DNA from: Nemertoderma westbladi
Lineage: Eukaryota; Xenacoelomorpha; Nemertodermatida; Nemertodermatidae
Length of the DNA stretch: 38,951 nucleotides
Assembly (NCBI GenBank): GCA_032718475.1
Contig: JAUCBJ010007994.1
Span: forward strand, 1 to 38,951
Direction: 5' to 3'
Numbering within the stretch: the stretch's first letter is position 1; every line of letters starts with the position of its first letter. The notes beneath the pieces were generated by a model that was not told the origin of the DNA, did not search any database, and worked only from the letters and a program-made list of their open reading frames with translations. The translations under genes were made by a program, and so were the position numbers. Of this stretch, positions 19,556 to 29,125 are shown piece by piece.

Positions 19556-21505
19556 AAATGCAGAACTGGTGCAAAGGAATACGGAACTGGTGCAAAGGAA
19601 TACGGAACTGGTGCAAAGGAATACGGAACTGGTGCAAAGGAATTGGAGAGCAATAGGGAACAGTGGAGAGGAATACGGAACAGTAGTGGAGAGCAATAGG
19701 GAACAGTGCAAATAAATACGGAACTGGTGCAAAGGAATTGGAGAGCAATAGGGAACAGTGGAGAGGAATACGGAACAGTAGTGGAGAGCAATAGGGAACA
19801 GTGCAAATAAATACGGAACTGGTGCAAAGGAATGCGGAACTGGTGCAGAGGAATACGGAACTGATGCAAAGGAATACGGAACTAGTACAAAGGAATGCGG
19901 AACTGGTGCAAAGGAATACGGAACTGGTTCAAAGGAATACGGAACTGGTGCAAAGGAATACGGAACAGTGGAGAGGAATACGGAACAGTAGTGGAGAGCA
20001 ATAGGGAACAGTGTAAATAAATACGGAACTGGTGCAAAGGAATTGGAGAGCAATAGGGAACAGTGGATAGGAATACGGAACAGTAGTGGACAGCAATAGG
20101 GAACAGTGCAAATAAATACGGAACTCGTGCAAAGGAATGCGGAACTGGTGCAGAGGAATACGGAACTGATGCAAAGGAATACGGAACTAGTACAAAGGAA
20201 TACGGAACTGGTTCAAAGGAATACGGAACTGGTGCAAAGGAATACGGAAATGGTGCAAAGGATAAGGAATACGGAACTGGCGCAAAGGAATACGGAACTG
20301 GTGCAAAGGAATATGGAACTGGTGCAAAGGAATACGGAACTGGTGCAAAGGAATACGGAAATGGTGCAAAGGAATACGGAAATGGTGCAAAGGATAAGGA
20401 ATACGGAACTGGCGCAAAGGAATACGGAACTGGTGCAAAGGAATATGGAACTGGCGCAAAGGAATACGGAACTGGTGCAAAGGAATATGGAACTGGTGCA
20501 AAGGAATACGGAACTGGTGCAAAGGAATACGGAACTGGTGCAGAGGAATACGGAACTGATGCAAAGGAATACGGAACTAGTACAAAGGAATACGGAACTG
20601 GTTCAAAGGAATACGGAACTGGTGCAAAGGAATACGGAACTGGTTCAAAGGAATACGGAACTGGTGCAAAGGAATACGGAACTGTGTGCAAAGGAATACG
20701 GAACATGGTGCAAAGTAAATACGGAACTGGTGCAAAGGAATACGGAACTGGTGCAAAGGAATACGGAACATGGTGCAAAGTAGAATACGGAACTGGTGCA
20801 GAGGAATACGGAACTGGTGCAAAGGAATACGGAACTGATGCAAAGGAATACGGAACTAGTTCAAAGGAATACGGAATTGGTGCAAAGGAATACGGAACTG
20901 GTTCAAAGGAATACGGAACTGGTGCAAAGGAATACGGAAATGGTGCAAAGGATAAGGAATACGGAACTGGTGCAGAGGAATACGGAACTGATGCAAAGGA
21001 ATACGGAACTAGTTCAAAGGAATACGGAATTGGTGCAAAGGAATACGGAACTGGTTCAAAGGAATACGGAACTGGTGCAAAGGAATACGGAAATGGTGCA
21101 AAGGATAAGGAATACGGAACTGGTGCAAAGGAATACGGAACTGGTGCAAAGGAATACGGAAATGGTGCAAAGGATAAGGAATACGGAACTGGTGCAAAGG
21201 AATTGGAGAGCAATAGGGAACAGTGGATAGGAATACGGAACAGTAGTGGATAGCAATAGGGAACAGTGCAAATAAATACGGAACTGGTGCAAAGGAATAC
21301 GGAACTGGTGCAAAGGAATACCGAACTGGTGCAAAGGAATACGGAACTGATGCAAAGCAATACGGAAGTGGTGCAAAGGAATACGGAACTGGTGCAGAGG
21401 AATACGGAACTGGTGCAAAGGAATACGGAACTGGTGGAGAGGAATACGGAACTGGTGGAGAGGAATACGGAACAGTGGAAAGGAATACGGAACAGTGGAG
21501 AGGAA
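19556..21505. repeat. 2-kb minisatellite, 21-bp units with higher-order blocks
   Basis: The basic unit is GGAATACGGAACTGGTGCAAA (21 bp), with variants AACTGGTTC, AACTGATGC, AACTAGTAC, AACTAGTTC and AAATGGTGC. Longer blocks recur: one with AATTGGAGAGCAATAGGGAA at about 19640, 19736, 20040 and 21201, and blocks of 6-8 variants in the same order (for example 20145-20270 against 20535-20650 and 20800-21115). Since 21 is a multiple of three, several frames stay open on both strands for hundreds of codons (7-residue repeats such as FAPVPYS or ELVQRNT). The long frames are thus a by-product of the period and not evidence for a protein. Confidence 0.95.
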
Positions 21506-21514
21506 TGTTTTCTT

Positions 21515-21893
21515 TTCTTTTCTTTGTTGACTTCTTCAAGGCCTTTGATTCAGTCTCTCGCTCGCGTATGTTCAGCATACTTTCATTATATGGGATTCCT
21601 GATGAAATTATTGCAGCAATCATACGAAGGTTCGACAACATTTGTATCTACTGTTGATGGTGACACAGAACCATTTGAAATGTTATGGGGCGTCCACCAG
21701 GGAGACGCGCTTGCGCCATTCTTATTCATAATTGTGGTTGACTAATGTTCTACGCATGTCCTTAGATCATCATAATGATGATGGGGTGATGGTAACTCCA
21801 CCTACTGGCTCCAGAAGTCGAGGAAATCCTGCCAAGTACCTAACTGATCTAGACTTTGCTGATGACTTAGGAGTACTCTCAGAATCTCTCCAC
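21515..21893 (+). pseudogene. LINE reverse-transcriptase fragment inside the minisatellite
   Basis: It covers RT motifs A to C. FFVDFFKAFDSVSRSRMF gives motif A (D-x-x-K-A-F-D-S), SLYGIPDEII follows, then the motif B region WGVHQGDALAPFLFI and the active site DLDFADDLGVLSESL. One extra A after GTTGACTA (near 21743) breaks the frame between B and C. The fragment starts and ends abruptly against minisatellite units: in forward orientation on the left, reversed on the right. It is closely related to 17190-17490, and both belong to the RTE-like family seen elsewhere in the window. Confidence 0.85.
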
Positions 21894-21936
21894 CATTTCC
21901 GTATTCCTTTGCACCAGTTCCGCATTTATCTGAGCT
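21894..21936 (-). repeat. Two inverted minisatellite units
   Basis: CCATTTCCGTATTCCTTTGC and CACCAGTTCCGCATTTATCT are the reverse complement of the units at 19556-21505. They lie directly behind the LINE fragment, so that fragment is flanked by minisatellite on both sides in opposite orientation. Confidence 0.9.
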
Positions 21937-21949
21937 TTACGGAGTAGCA

Positions 21950-22480
21950 GAGTGGTCTACAGTTTCTCGTCTACCGCTAGAGGGCGAATTGTCTGATTGT
22001 GAAAACCTGATCTCATTTGGATATTTCTTATCCTTTCGAGCTGAAACTTGGTAGGTTTCAATTACAGCGTAGGTTCAACCTTTACGGCGTCATGAGTCGT
22101 CTACAGTTCCCCAGTGTTCCGCTAGAGGGCGAAATGTCTGAAAATGAACTCTGTAATTTACAATCCGTTTAGACTGAAACTTGGTAGGTATCTACTACAG
22201 CATAGGCTATATCTTTAGCGAGTCGCAGAGTCGTCTACAGTTCTCCAGTCTACCACTAGAGGTCGAAATATCTGAAAGTGAACATAGAGTATCTACACAA
22301 ATTTTGTTATTTTCAATGTGTTTATAAGCTGAAACTTGACAAGCAGGCATCTTAGTTCACCATAAATTCCATCTTTACAGGACTGCAGCGCCGTCTGCAT
22401 TTCAGCAGTCTGCAGGTAGAGGGTGAAATGACTGAAAGCGAACATTTTATCGAAATGTTGTTATTTACAATCCGTTAAAA
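21950..22480. repeat. Diverged ~140-160-bp repeat, four copies, CTCF-like motif
   Basis: The phrase GTCGTCTACAGTT recurs at about 21951, 22096 and 22230 and, diverged, at 22391. In each copy CCGCTAGAGGGCG or a variant follows after about 15 bp (21974, 22119, 22253 and a weak one near 22412), and then GAAACTTGGTAGG-like words. The core matches the animal CTCF consensus CCRSYAGRKGGC well in the first two. The same family occurs reversed at 31047-31300. Confidence 0.75.
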
Positions 22481-22490
22481 GTTAGAACTT

Positions 22491-22672
22491 AACAGTTATC
22501 TCCTATTGAGGCGTTGTTTTATTTTATGATGGTATATCTCTGTTCAGTATGCAGTTCTCCAATCTGCGACACATTTCTCCAAACAGTTATCTCCTATTGA
22601 GGCGTTGTTTTATTTTATGATGGTATATCTCTGTTCAGTATGCAGTTCTCCAATCTGCGACACATTTCTCCA
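22491..22672. repeat. Perfect 91-bp tandem duplication
   Basis: Two copies that look identical base for base start at 22491 and 22582 (AACAGTTATCTCCTATTGAG and so on). The absence of differences implies a very recent duplication, or an assembly artefact at this spot. Confidence 0.95.
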
Positions 22673-22860
22673 CACATATTCATATTCCATCTGCTCGAGA
22701 ACTAGAAAGTAACTTTCTCGTATTTTTAATAAAAATAAAAATAAATGCTAACATGTAAATATATCATTTTTCATGATTTTTTGTGACTATTTCGCGATAA
22801 CGACCTCCCTCTACAGATCTTTAATACAAAGCTCTTATTTGTTACTTTGGGAATGGAGAA

Positions 22861-22872
22861 TGTTCTAGAACA
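22861..22872. promoter_or_regulatory. TGTTCTAGAACA palindrome upstream of copy 2
   Basis: The same perfect palindrome as at 19426, 175 bp before the ATG at 23047, with ACCGGT following 10 bp later. Conservation within the duplication does not by itself prove function, but the two flanks have diverged around it. Confidence 0.5.
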
Positions 22873-23046
22873 TGTTATCTACCGGTATGTAATTGATTTA
22901 AAAAATTGTAGAGATAGAGTGAGGTATTATTATTGTTCCAACCCCATCGTCGTACTAGTGGCGTAATATTTGTTTTCTATGAAATTTGTGCTACTGTAGA
23001 TTAAACACGTAGATCACACAAGGAAATAGATGACGGAAAAGTGATT

Positions 23047-23466
23047 ATGATAAAATCCACTTTATTGATATTAAATGTATTTTTGTCAGCATATGTTGTG
23101 GTAGTTTCCGCACTAGATGGCAATGCAAATACTACTACTACTGTAACTTCTACGGCAATTACGGGTTGCAACGCTAATAAAAAAATATGCGAAGAATGCA
23201 GAGAAGATGTATGCATTGGTTGTTGTACTGAGGATAAATGTTTAACATACGAGAAATGCGAAGAGTTTTACGACACCGTCAAAACTTATTCCATAGTGGT
23301 TATAGTGGTGTTGGTGATTTCTGTGTTGAGCTGTATCGGATGTTGCGTCGGATGTTGTATGTATGCCAGAAGTAATCGGCGTAGACGAATGGAACTAGAA
23401 CAACAACAAGAAGGGATGGTGATGGCGCCAAAAGGGATGGGAGGACCCCCTCCTCCTTATGCCTGA
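23047..23466 (+). CDS. Cys-rich single-pass membrane protein, copy 2 (PPxY tail)
   Basis: The 139-aa product differs from copy 1 at only six of the first 133 positions (residues 2, 43, 70, 74, 85, 107); all 13 cysteines are kept. Its order is signal peptide 1-22, Thr-rich neck, eight-Cys ectodomain, membrane segment about 81-102 with five Cys, basic RSNRRRRMELEQQQEG, and a tail ending GGPPPPYA. PPPY (135-138) is a PPxY motif, the usual ligand of WW domains such as those of NEDD4-type ubiquitin ligases. In Shisa/WBP1/VOPP1-like proteins such tails recruit these ligases to endosomes (family knowledge; membership inferred). The ATG at 23047 matches copy 1; upstream a TAA (in GTAGATTAAACACG) closes the frame. 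The strong conservation argues that both copies are young or constrained. Confidence 0.85.
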   Translation: MIKSTLLILNVFLSAYVVVVSALDGNANTTTTVTSTAITGCNANKKICEECREDVCIGCCTEDKCLTYEKCEEFYDTVKTYSIVVIVVLVISVLSCIGCCVGCCMYARSNRRRRMELEQQQEGMVMAPKGMGGPPPPYA

Positions 23467-23770
23467 TTCTGAAACACCCGAAACTAAATCGAGAACCGGT
23501 AACGAACGACATCAACTCTGCAGAACATAGGCCTTATTGTACATTAACAAACAATTAACTTTGTTTAAATCAGTTTATGTAATTAAAACTCTCCACTGTC
23601 AATGTCTATTACAGTTATTTTTGAACGTATAGCTACATTATTTGATACTACCGCAATAAAATTGTTATGAGCACTCACTACGAAATATAATATTGTACTC
23701 ATGTTATTAAGTTAAGCACGAATTAAAAACATCGGTCATATTCCTTTAGAAACAAAAATCTGTGATACTG

Positions 23771-24640
23771 TTTTAAACAGATAAGTGGTGTATTTTTGTG
23801 AGTCACTAGACAGGTTTGAAACAATATGCTATTATCGTTACAGTTTTGATGTTTCGTGTTGGTCTATGCTGTTTTCTGTGGCAGCGTTAAGCGCAGTTGT
23901 TATCGGTATAGCTAAGTCGGGTATTAAATTCGAGTTTAATATTAGTGGTTTCAACTGTGAATTAACTTATGATATGAATAGTTATGAATAGTTACTGTAC
24001 CAGATTACACTATGTCCAGTAATAGTGTCGTAATTCAGTGACATGCCCATACCCACCCACCCACCCACCCACCCACCCCCCATTTCCTTGCAGTGGAATT
24101 GTATAATTTTATTACAACGGTTACCTTAATATATCGTGAAGTTTTTGATATATTTAAAAATTTGATGCGACTTCTAGTTTCCGAGATATAGCAATTAATG
24201 TGTAACACGCCAGTGTAAATATTACTAATTTCACATTGAATCACAGCAATTGTAGACTTTTTTTGGTCATTAATAAGATAATATAGAATCCAAAATATGT
24301 GGTTCGGATTGATTGCGAAATACTTATGGGTTTTTTGCTAGATTGACTCGACTATTAATTGTATTACAAATCTTAATAAGATTGATAGTTTCACATACCA
24401 CATCCTTAGTGGGTGAGCCAGATATGTTATTTTTGCTTCCAGTCTTTAGTTACAAGCGTTTAAAAAAGGTGACTCAATCGATATTGCACCAGTTACACCG
24501 CAGTAATTCTTCAACTTGACAGTGCTCCAGTGATTTAGTTAGTGCTCATGGAATGCTGGCCATGCAAGGTTTAATTGAATTTGGTTGGGAAATAGTTATG
24601 TGCATGTACACCATGTAATGTACACCATCGTGTGTCACCG
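23771..24640. other. Intergenic DNA with an ACCC microsatellite
   Basis: No gene was found. A (CCCA)n run lies at about 24046-24078. The rest is AT-rich with no transposon motif. Confidence 0.5.
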
Positions 24641-25049
24641 TACGTAATGTCATGTAGACCATTAATACAACAACCATTTTTAGGGGGTCGGAACCTCAAA
24701 CCGTTTTGAATTTCAACAATAACTTCCAGAGATATTATCAAAATTCAAAGGTATACATTTTGATAAGCAAATTATTGATATAATTCTCAACGTTTCTTTT
24801 ACTCAATTCTAGAATATAATTACGCATAAAGAAGAAACAATATATAGAAGAATGTTTTTGTTGATTAAATATAGGTATATAATATAATCCAAACCAATGA
24901 AACTAAAACAATTAGCACAATAATTAATTAGTACGGACGCCAGACAATAACATTTCACCAAAGTTCCACTCAACAGTTTCTCCACCGTCGTTCCCCGTTC
25001 TTTCCACCGATCGCCACGCCTCGTTGGCCCCGCCCCAATCACTGGCGCC

Positions 25050-26041
25050 TCCAGCCGAGGGTGCGCGATTGGTCTTAGTGCTCTTTGCCGCAGCCTTCAC
25101 TTGTGCAAAGGTGATATCGCCAATGGGAATATCTGAGAGTACCGACTCAGACACTTTTAATTCTATTAAAGTTATCAGGCAATACCCTGTCATTATTGAG
25201 GAGCTTTTCAAAGTTGGCCTTCCAACCATTGAGGCGATCGGCTGGTGATTCAGCCTTAACCTTGGTGGTTGGTTGGCTTTTCCGCCCAGTAAGCAAGTTG
25301 ATCGATTTCCATGCCTGGGATGATTGCCTGCTGTCGTCAGCATCATTGATGGCATCAACCTGTTGGTTTATTAGCTCCTGTAGATTAACAGAGTACTGTC
25401 TGTTCAGGGACCTAGATGCAGCCTTAACTGCATTCTTGGCCGATGTAGTCTGTTTGAGTCGGGACTCTTTCTGCGCCTTATATAGGTCATTTCGGCACTT
25501 CTGGATTTTGTAGTCAGTCCAGGGGGCCCTTTTCCTGTTTCGAGGGTATACAGGAACTGTTTCTGCAGCTGCTAACTTGACTGCTTCTGTGAAGGCAGTA
25601 TAGCCCGAAACAGAATATGGTCTATCTGGGACTTGTGACCACTGGGTCCACTATGAGTCCATAGCTTTCCAGTTCGCTTCTTGAACTGGGTTCCAGCCGA
25701 AAACAATCCATTTCCAGAGATAAAATCCTGAAATGGACGGAATTTCGGTTGACACTATTGCTATAGACCCAGGGCGATGGTGGTGATTGATGCAGACTTG
25801 CATTAAAGTCTCCCAGGAATGTTAAGAATGCATGCTGATCCACTCCATCAGTAGCTGCTTGTAGATTGTGGTAGAAATTTTCCACCTCCTCTACAGGGGC
25901 AACACTAGTTGGAGAGTAGCACACAATCAGAACCACCTTAGGAAACTTCTTAGCCAGTCTTCCAGAACATGAGATGTGGCAACGGATGATGCGGTTAGAG
26001 ATAGGGTTTGGGCCAGAAAGGTCATCAGGAAAGGGAATCAA
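25050..26041 (-). pseudogene. LINE endonuclease C-terminus, linker and RT start
   Basis: Read right to left, an endonuclease part (26041-25622) has VVLIVCYSPTSVAP, FLTFLGDFNASL and NRNSVHFRILS, covering the G-D-F-N catalytic block and the loop after it. After a frame change at about 25621 comes the long polar linker (NRKRAPWTDYKIQKCRNDLY, SRSLNRQYSVN, WKSINLLTGRKSQPTT, DRLNGWKANFEKLLNN), open to a TGA near 25150. Another frame then gives IPIGDITFAQVKAAAKSTK and NRAPS, the start of the RT domain. The order and spacing are normal for RTE-like LINEs. The fragment stops before RT motif A, which is where the fragment at 21515 begins, so both could derive from one family. It is dead because of frameshifts. 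Confidence 0.8.
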
Positions 26042-26269
26042 AGAATTGTTGGCTGCTCTCTCTCCAGTAGGGGGTGAGACAGGCAGCCAGTCAGGAGATA
26101 CTGACGCCTCTGAGGCCGATTGTGTCCGGTAATTCCACTGGCCTCTAGTGGCCGGACCTCCGCATTACTAATGTAATCCATAGTGGGGGTTGGGGGTGCT
26201 TTTTTGACGAGTTAGCCGGCTGACCAGGTCGGCGCGAACTCCACCGACTGTGTTACCCTCTTCATCGAA

Positions 26270-27290
26270 CTAGCCCCGGGAAATTGTCACTTCATGCTCC
26301 ACACTAGAAGTGCCAAATGCAGAAGTCATGAGATCCCCGAATACCTCGCGCAGTTCATCGTGGCGTTTTATCACCAGGCCCCCAGATTTGCAGCTGATGG
26401 CATGAGATGTGGTGAAGTGCCCGCCACAGCCTTCGCAATTAGTCGGAAGGCCCGGTGGAACGAGGCCATAGCGGAGTGCTAGGCTATCAAGGAACTCGTT
26501 GGGACTGAGGTCGGTGTGATCCACGGCTGATGGTTGGGCTGTGAGCCATCCGCCAGTCTTATTAGTAACGGCCCGTTCAATGGTTCGACGCTGGCTGGCA
26601 GGAAGACAGGCCACTAACTGTGCCTTGTCTAGGCCTTATAAGCAGCATCCTGGGTAATCCGACTCTCTGTGAGGATGCGACCCATCATCGCATTGTGGTC
26701 GGCGACGTGAAGTGGTTTCTTAGTGCGGATCGACTCAACCACAACTGATGTCCCATTGATGGAGGTGGTACGGGCGGGCCCTTTCCGAGTTAAAGGGTCC
26801 CTCAGCCCAGTCCCACCATAACGAGCTGGGAGAAGAGTAATGTTCTCATGGATTGGCTCGAGTGGAAAACTGAACAGAGCAGGAATAAACTTCTCTATGA
26901 GTGCTGTTCGTATTGGGGCCACCTCTGCATCTGTGGTGGGGATGACGAGGAGGAGGTAGTCCCACTTAGCCTGGATGCAACGCGACACTCCAGTGTGGGC
27001 TGTCTGGGGGTACTCCTTAGCAATTTCTGTGAGGGATTCAACACTGCTGACGCAGGCTGCGACTTTGTCGGCTACAAACTCTTTACGACCTGCCTCCGCC
27101 CCGATGTAGCCACCAAGATGTCCTGGTACGATGTTGATCCCGCTCGGACCAAAACCGGCCCCTTACCCCGGCTTAACTATTAAATAGCTCTTATTGGGCT
27201 CGGGGTTGTAGCCGATGCTGGGTCCAAGCCTCTGCAGCTCGCAACACCACAATCAGAGAGCTCGGAGGATTCCTGCTGATCCAGAGTCAT
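26270..27290 (-). pseudogene. C-terminal half of a second RT-type mobile element
   Basis: Read right to left: RLGPSIGYNPEPNKSYLIVK followed by PG and an in-frame TAA near 27178, then NIVPGHLGGYIG, VSSVESLTEIAKEYPQTA, AKWDYLLLVIPT, the ARYGGTGLRDPL block, FLDSLALRYGLVPPGLPTNC, and a zinc-like cluster CEGCGGHFTTSHAISCKSGG ending near RHDELREVF. Such proteins follow the RT palm in poorly classified retroelements of sponges, cnidarians and other invertebrates (from memory of the motif set; not verified). The RT active site is not present, so the copy is 5'-truncated. A stop after TISRG at about 26270 breaks it again. It is unrelated to the LINE piece directly downstream. Confidence 0.65.
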
Positions 27291-27860
27291 CAGCATACCA
27301 GCACTGGCGCTGTTAAGGTGGATGGCCAGTAGGTACGAATGATGGACTAGGTGGTGAGACTGTTGCTGGCTGAGACTGTGAAACTATTAAATATATAGTT
27401 TCAAATAATATTTTTTATATGTAGAATAATCAGCTAAATAATAATTAATATTCTAGAATAAAGACAAAAAACATCATAATTATAGCGATTTATGTCTCAA
27501 ATTTGCACATTAGTGTTTTGACAATATCTTTGCAACTTTATGGTTAAATTTAAAACGGTTTTCTAATTTGGAATCTCCAGATGAAGGCGGATCTAATGAT
27601 ATCCAGATTACATTCCAAAGATGAAAAATAAAGTCTACGGAGGTGGTTAAACATTGCTAAATATACATTTTTGAGGGCTTGTATGGAAATAACTGAGAAA
27701 TTGAAAAATCCGGCCAGGCCACCAGTAAGAAAAGGTGTCAATCTATCATCATACCAAATTTCGTAGAATTTTATTGAAATTTGAAAAAAATTAGGGGTGG
27801 GGGGGGGGGCTCCGACCCCTTAAAAATGGTTGTTGTATTGGGTTATGGTGTATATATGTT
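27291..27860. other. AT-rich spacer ending in a G run
   Basis: No gene was recognised. G-rich TTAGGGGTGGGGGGGGGGGC at about 27791-27810 lies against the right inverted repeat. Confidence 0.45.
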
Positions 27861-28530
27861 CTCTATTTAATAAATACACAATGTTCTAGAACATTTTTGT
27901 TATCTCATAAGTAGCTGGGCAACAAACAATGCCTGTTGTATAATAATGCTAGTACGTGGATATTCATACCACAAACAAAATGTTCGAGAACATGGGAGAA
28001 GGATTTCACATTCAAACATTTCACCTTCTAGCGGCAACATTAGAAGTGTAGATGGAGTACAGACAGTACATAAAGAAGCGGCGAATTCAATCGAGTATAT
28101 TATTTCAATGTGAATATCATTAAAAAATTATGCGATTCCAAAATTATTACACAACCCGGTTGAAAACCGGATGTTTTCGGATCATTCGAAGTTAAGAAAT
28201 CTAGACAGTTCCTACAATATACATAGTAAAATAGCGCCACGTTACGTATACGCATATCCGTGCTCCTATTTGACTGTCTACAGATCTTATCAGATGGGTT
28301 TGCACAATAGACTTGGGTGCAGTATACACCATCAAATACACACCCATGGGGCCTTCGCGCAGCACGAGACTGCGTACGTACCACGTTTGGTTAAATTTCA
28401 TCAATTATTGGCCGCTACTAACAAGGGCTATTTGATTTAAGTGTGACATTTTTAGTTTTACAATACTCGTGTCCATCATTAGCCTCGTCGCGCTCGTCCT
28501 GTCCTATGTTTCCTAGGACAGGGGTTTCCT
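27861..28530. other. Unassigned DNA with two palindromes and a shared 21-mer
   Basis: TGTTCTAGAACA at 27882 and TGTTCGAGAACA at 27981 recur here. A 21-bp phrase at 28348-28368 (GGGGCCTTCGCGCAGC and so on) is present in exact reverse complement at 32476-32496. Overlapping short frames at 28100-28440 are not convincing. Confidence 0.45.
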
Positions 28531-28639
28531 TGGACTTCGTTGCGATCGTTGCAGACCTTACGACCTTTACTATGCAAAGTATGCAACTGTACGAGTAACA
28601 AAGCTGCTGATTTATGGCAGATGGATACTCGTATCCACT

Positions 28640-28968
28640 GCAACAGCATAGTCTACCAAGTAAAAACCGAACAACCAACAACCGAAAATATCTACAAGGT
28701 TGAGAAAGCTAAGGACGATCTTAAATTGGCCTACAACATCAGCCAGGAAAAGTACATACAGGATAAAATTGAAGAAATTACAACTGCTCACATACAGCAA
28801 CAATCAAGACTTACCTGTAAAACTGTAAAATAGGTTTCTGATCGGAAAAGTTGTGCTAAGGAGCGCCTCGAAGCCGATAGTCCCGAAGAACGTGTTGGGA
28901 AGTGGAAAAATCACTTCAGCAACTTGCTTGGGCAGCCACCAAACATCGAGGTCAGGCGTCCTCTATAA
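28640..28968 (+). pseudogene. LINE linker fragment before RT
   Basis: The frame reads YKVEKAKDDLKLAYNISQEK, YIQDKIEEITTAHIQQQ and, after an in-frame TAG at 28831, DRKSCAKERLEAD and GKWKNHFSNLLGQPP, then TAA at 28968. This is the coiled linker between endonuclease and reverse transcriptase in LINEs, with the conserved W..HF..LLG ending. It is a different subfamily from the one at 25050-26041. Both the endonuclease and RT domains are missing. Confidence 0.7.
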
Positions 28969-29012
28969 CAGGCCATACAACTACAAAATTATTGTGGGCT
29001 GATACATCTTGA

Positions 29013-29124
29013 CTGTGGGGCGAGCCACGAAGTGAGTGAGCCTTAGCGTAGGGGTACCATTAATCAACCTGTGGGGCGAGCCACGAAGTGAGTGAGCCTT
29101 AGCGTAGGGGTACCATTAATCAAC
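29013..29124. repeat. Perfect 56-bp tandem duplication
   Basis: Two copies starting at 29013 and 29069 (CTGTGGGGCGAGCCACGAAG and so on) appear identical. The block ends exactly where segmental-duplication copy A begins. Confidence 0.95.
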
Positions 29125-29125
29125 C

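Larger units (their letters stand above)
22850..23770 (+). repeat. Right arm of the inverted gene duplication
   Basis: This arm matches 17860-19440 in reverse. It includes the palindrome TGTTCTAGAACA at 22861-22872, ACCGGT at about 22883, 5' flank, gene and 3' flank. It lacks the 600-bp insertion of the left arm. Confidence 0.8.
24664..27839. mobile_element. 3.2-kb block bounded by 28-bp inverted repeats
   Basis: Left AATACAACAACCATTTTTA plus GGGGGTCGGA (from 24664) mirrors the right end (27812-27839) with one mismatch. Weaker complementarity continues inwards (TTTTGAATTTCAACAATAA against the reverse of TTATTGAAATTTGAAAA). Inside are pieces of two different retroelements in the same orientation and no transposase. 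It may be a composite of nested insertions between two copies of one short element, rather than a single transposon. Confidence 0.45.

Noticed and set aside
19510-21641. Very long open frames (up to 492 codons) with 7-residue repeats such as FAPVPYS and ELVQRNT
   Set aside because: Frames are open on both strands and in several phases because the DNA unit is 21 bp; there is no start context, domain or codon signal favouring one frame.
24809-25042. 77-codon minus frame overlapping the LINE end
   Set aside because: Other phase of the decayed LINE and AT-rich flank; no motif.
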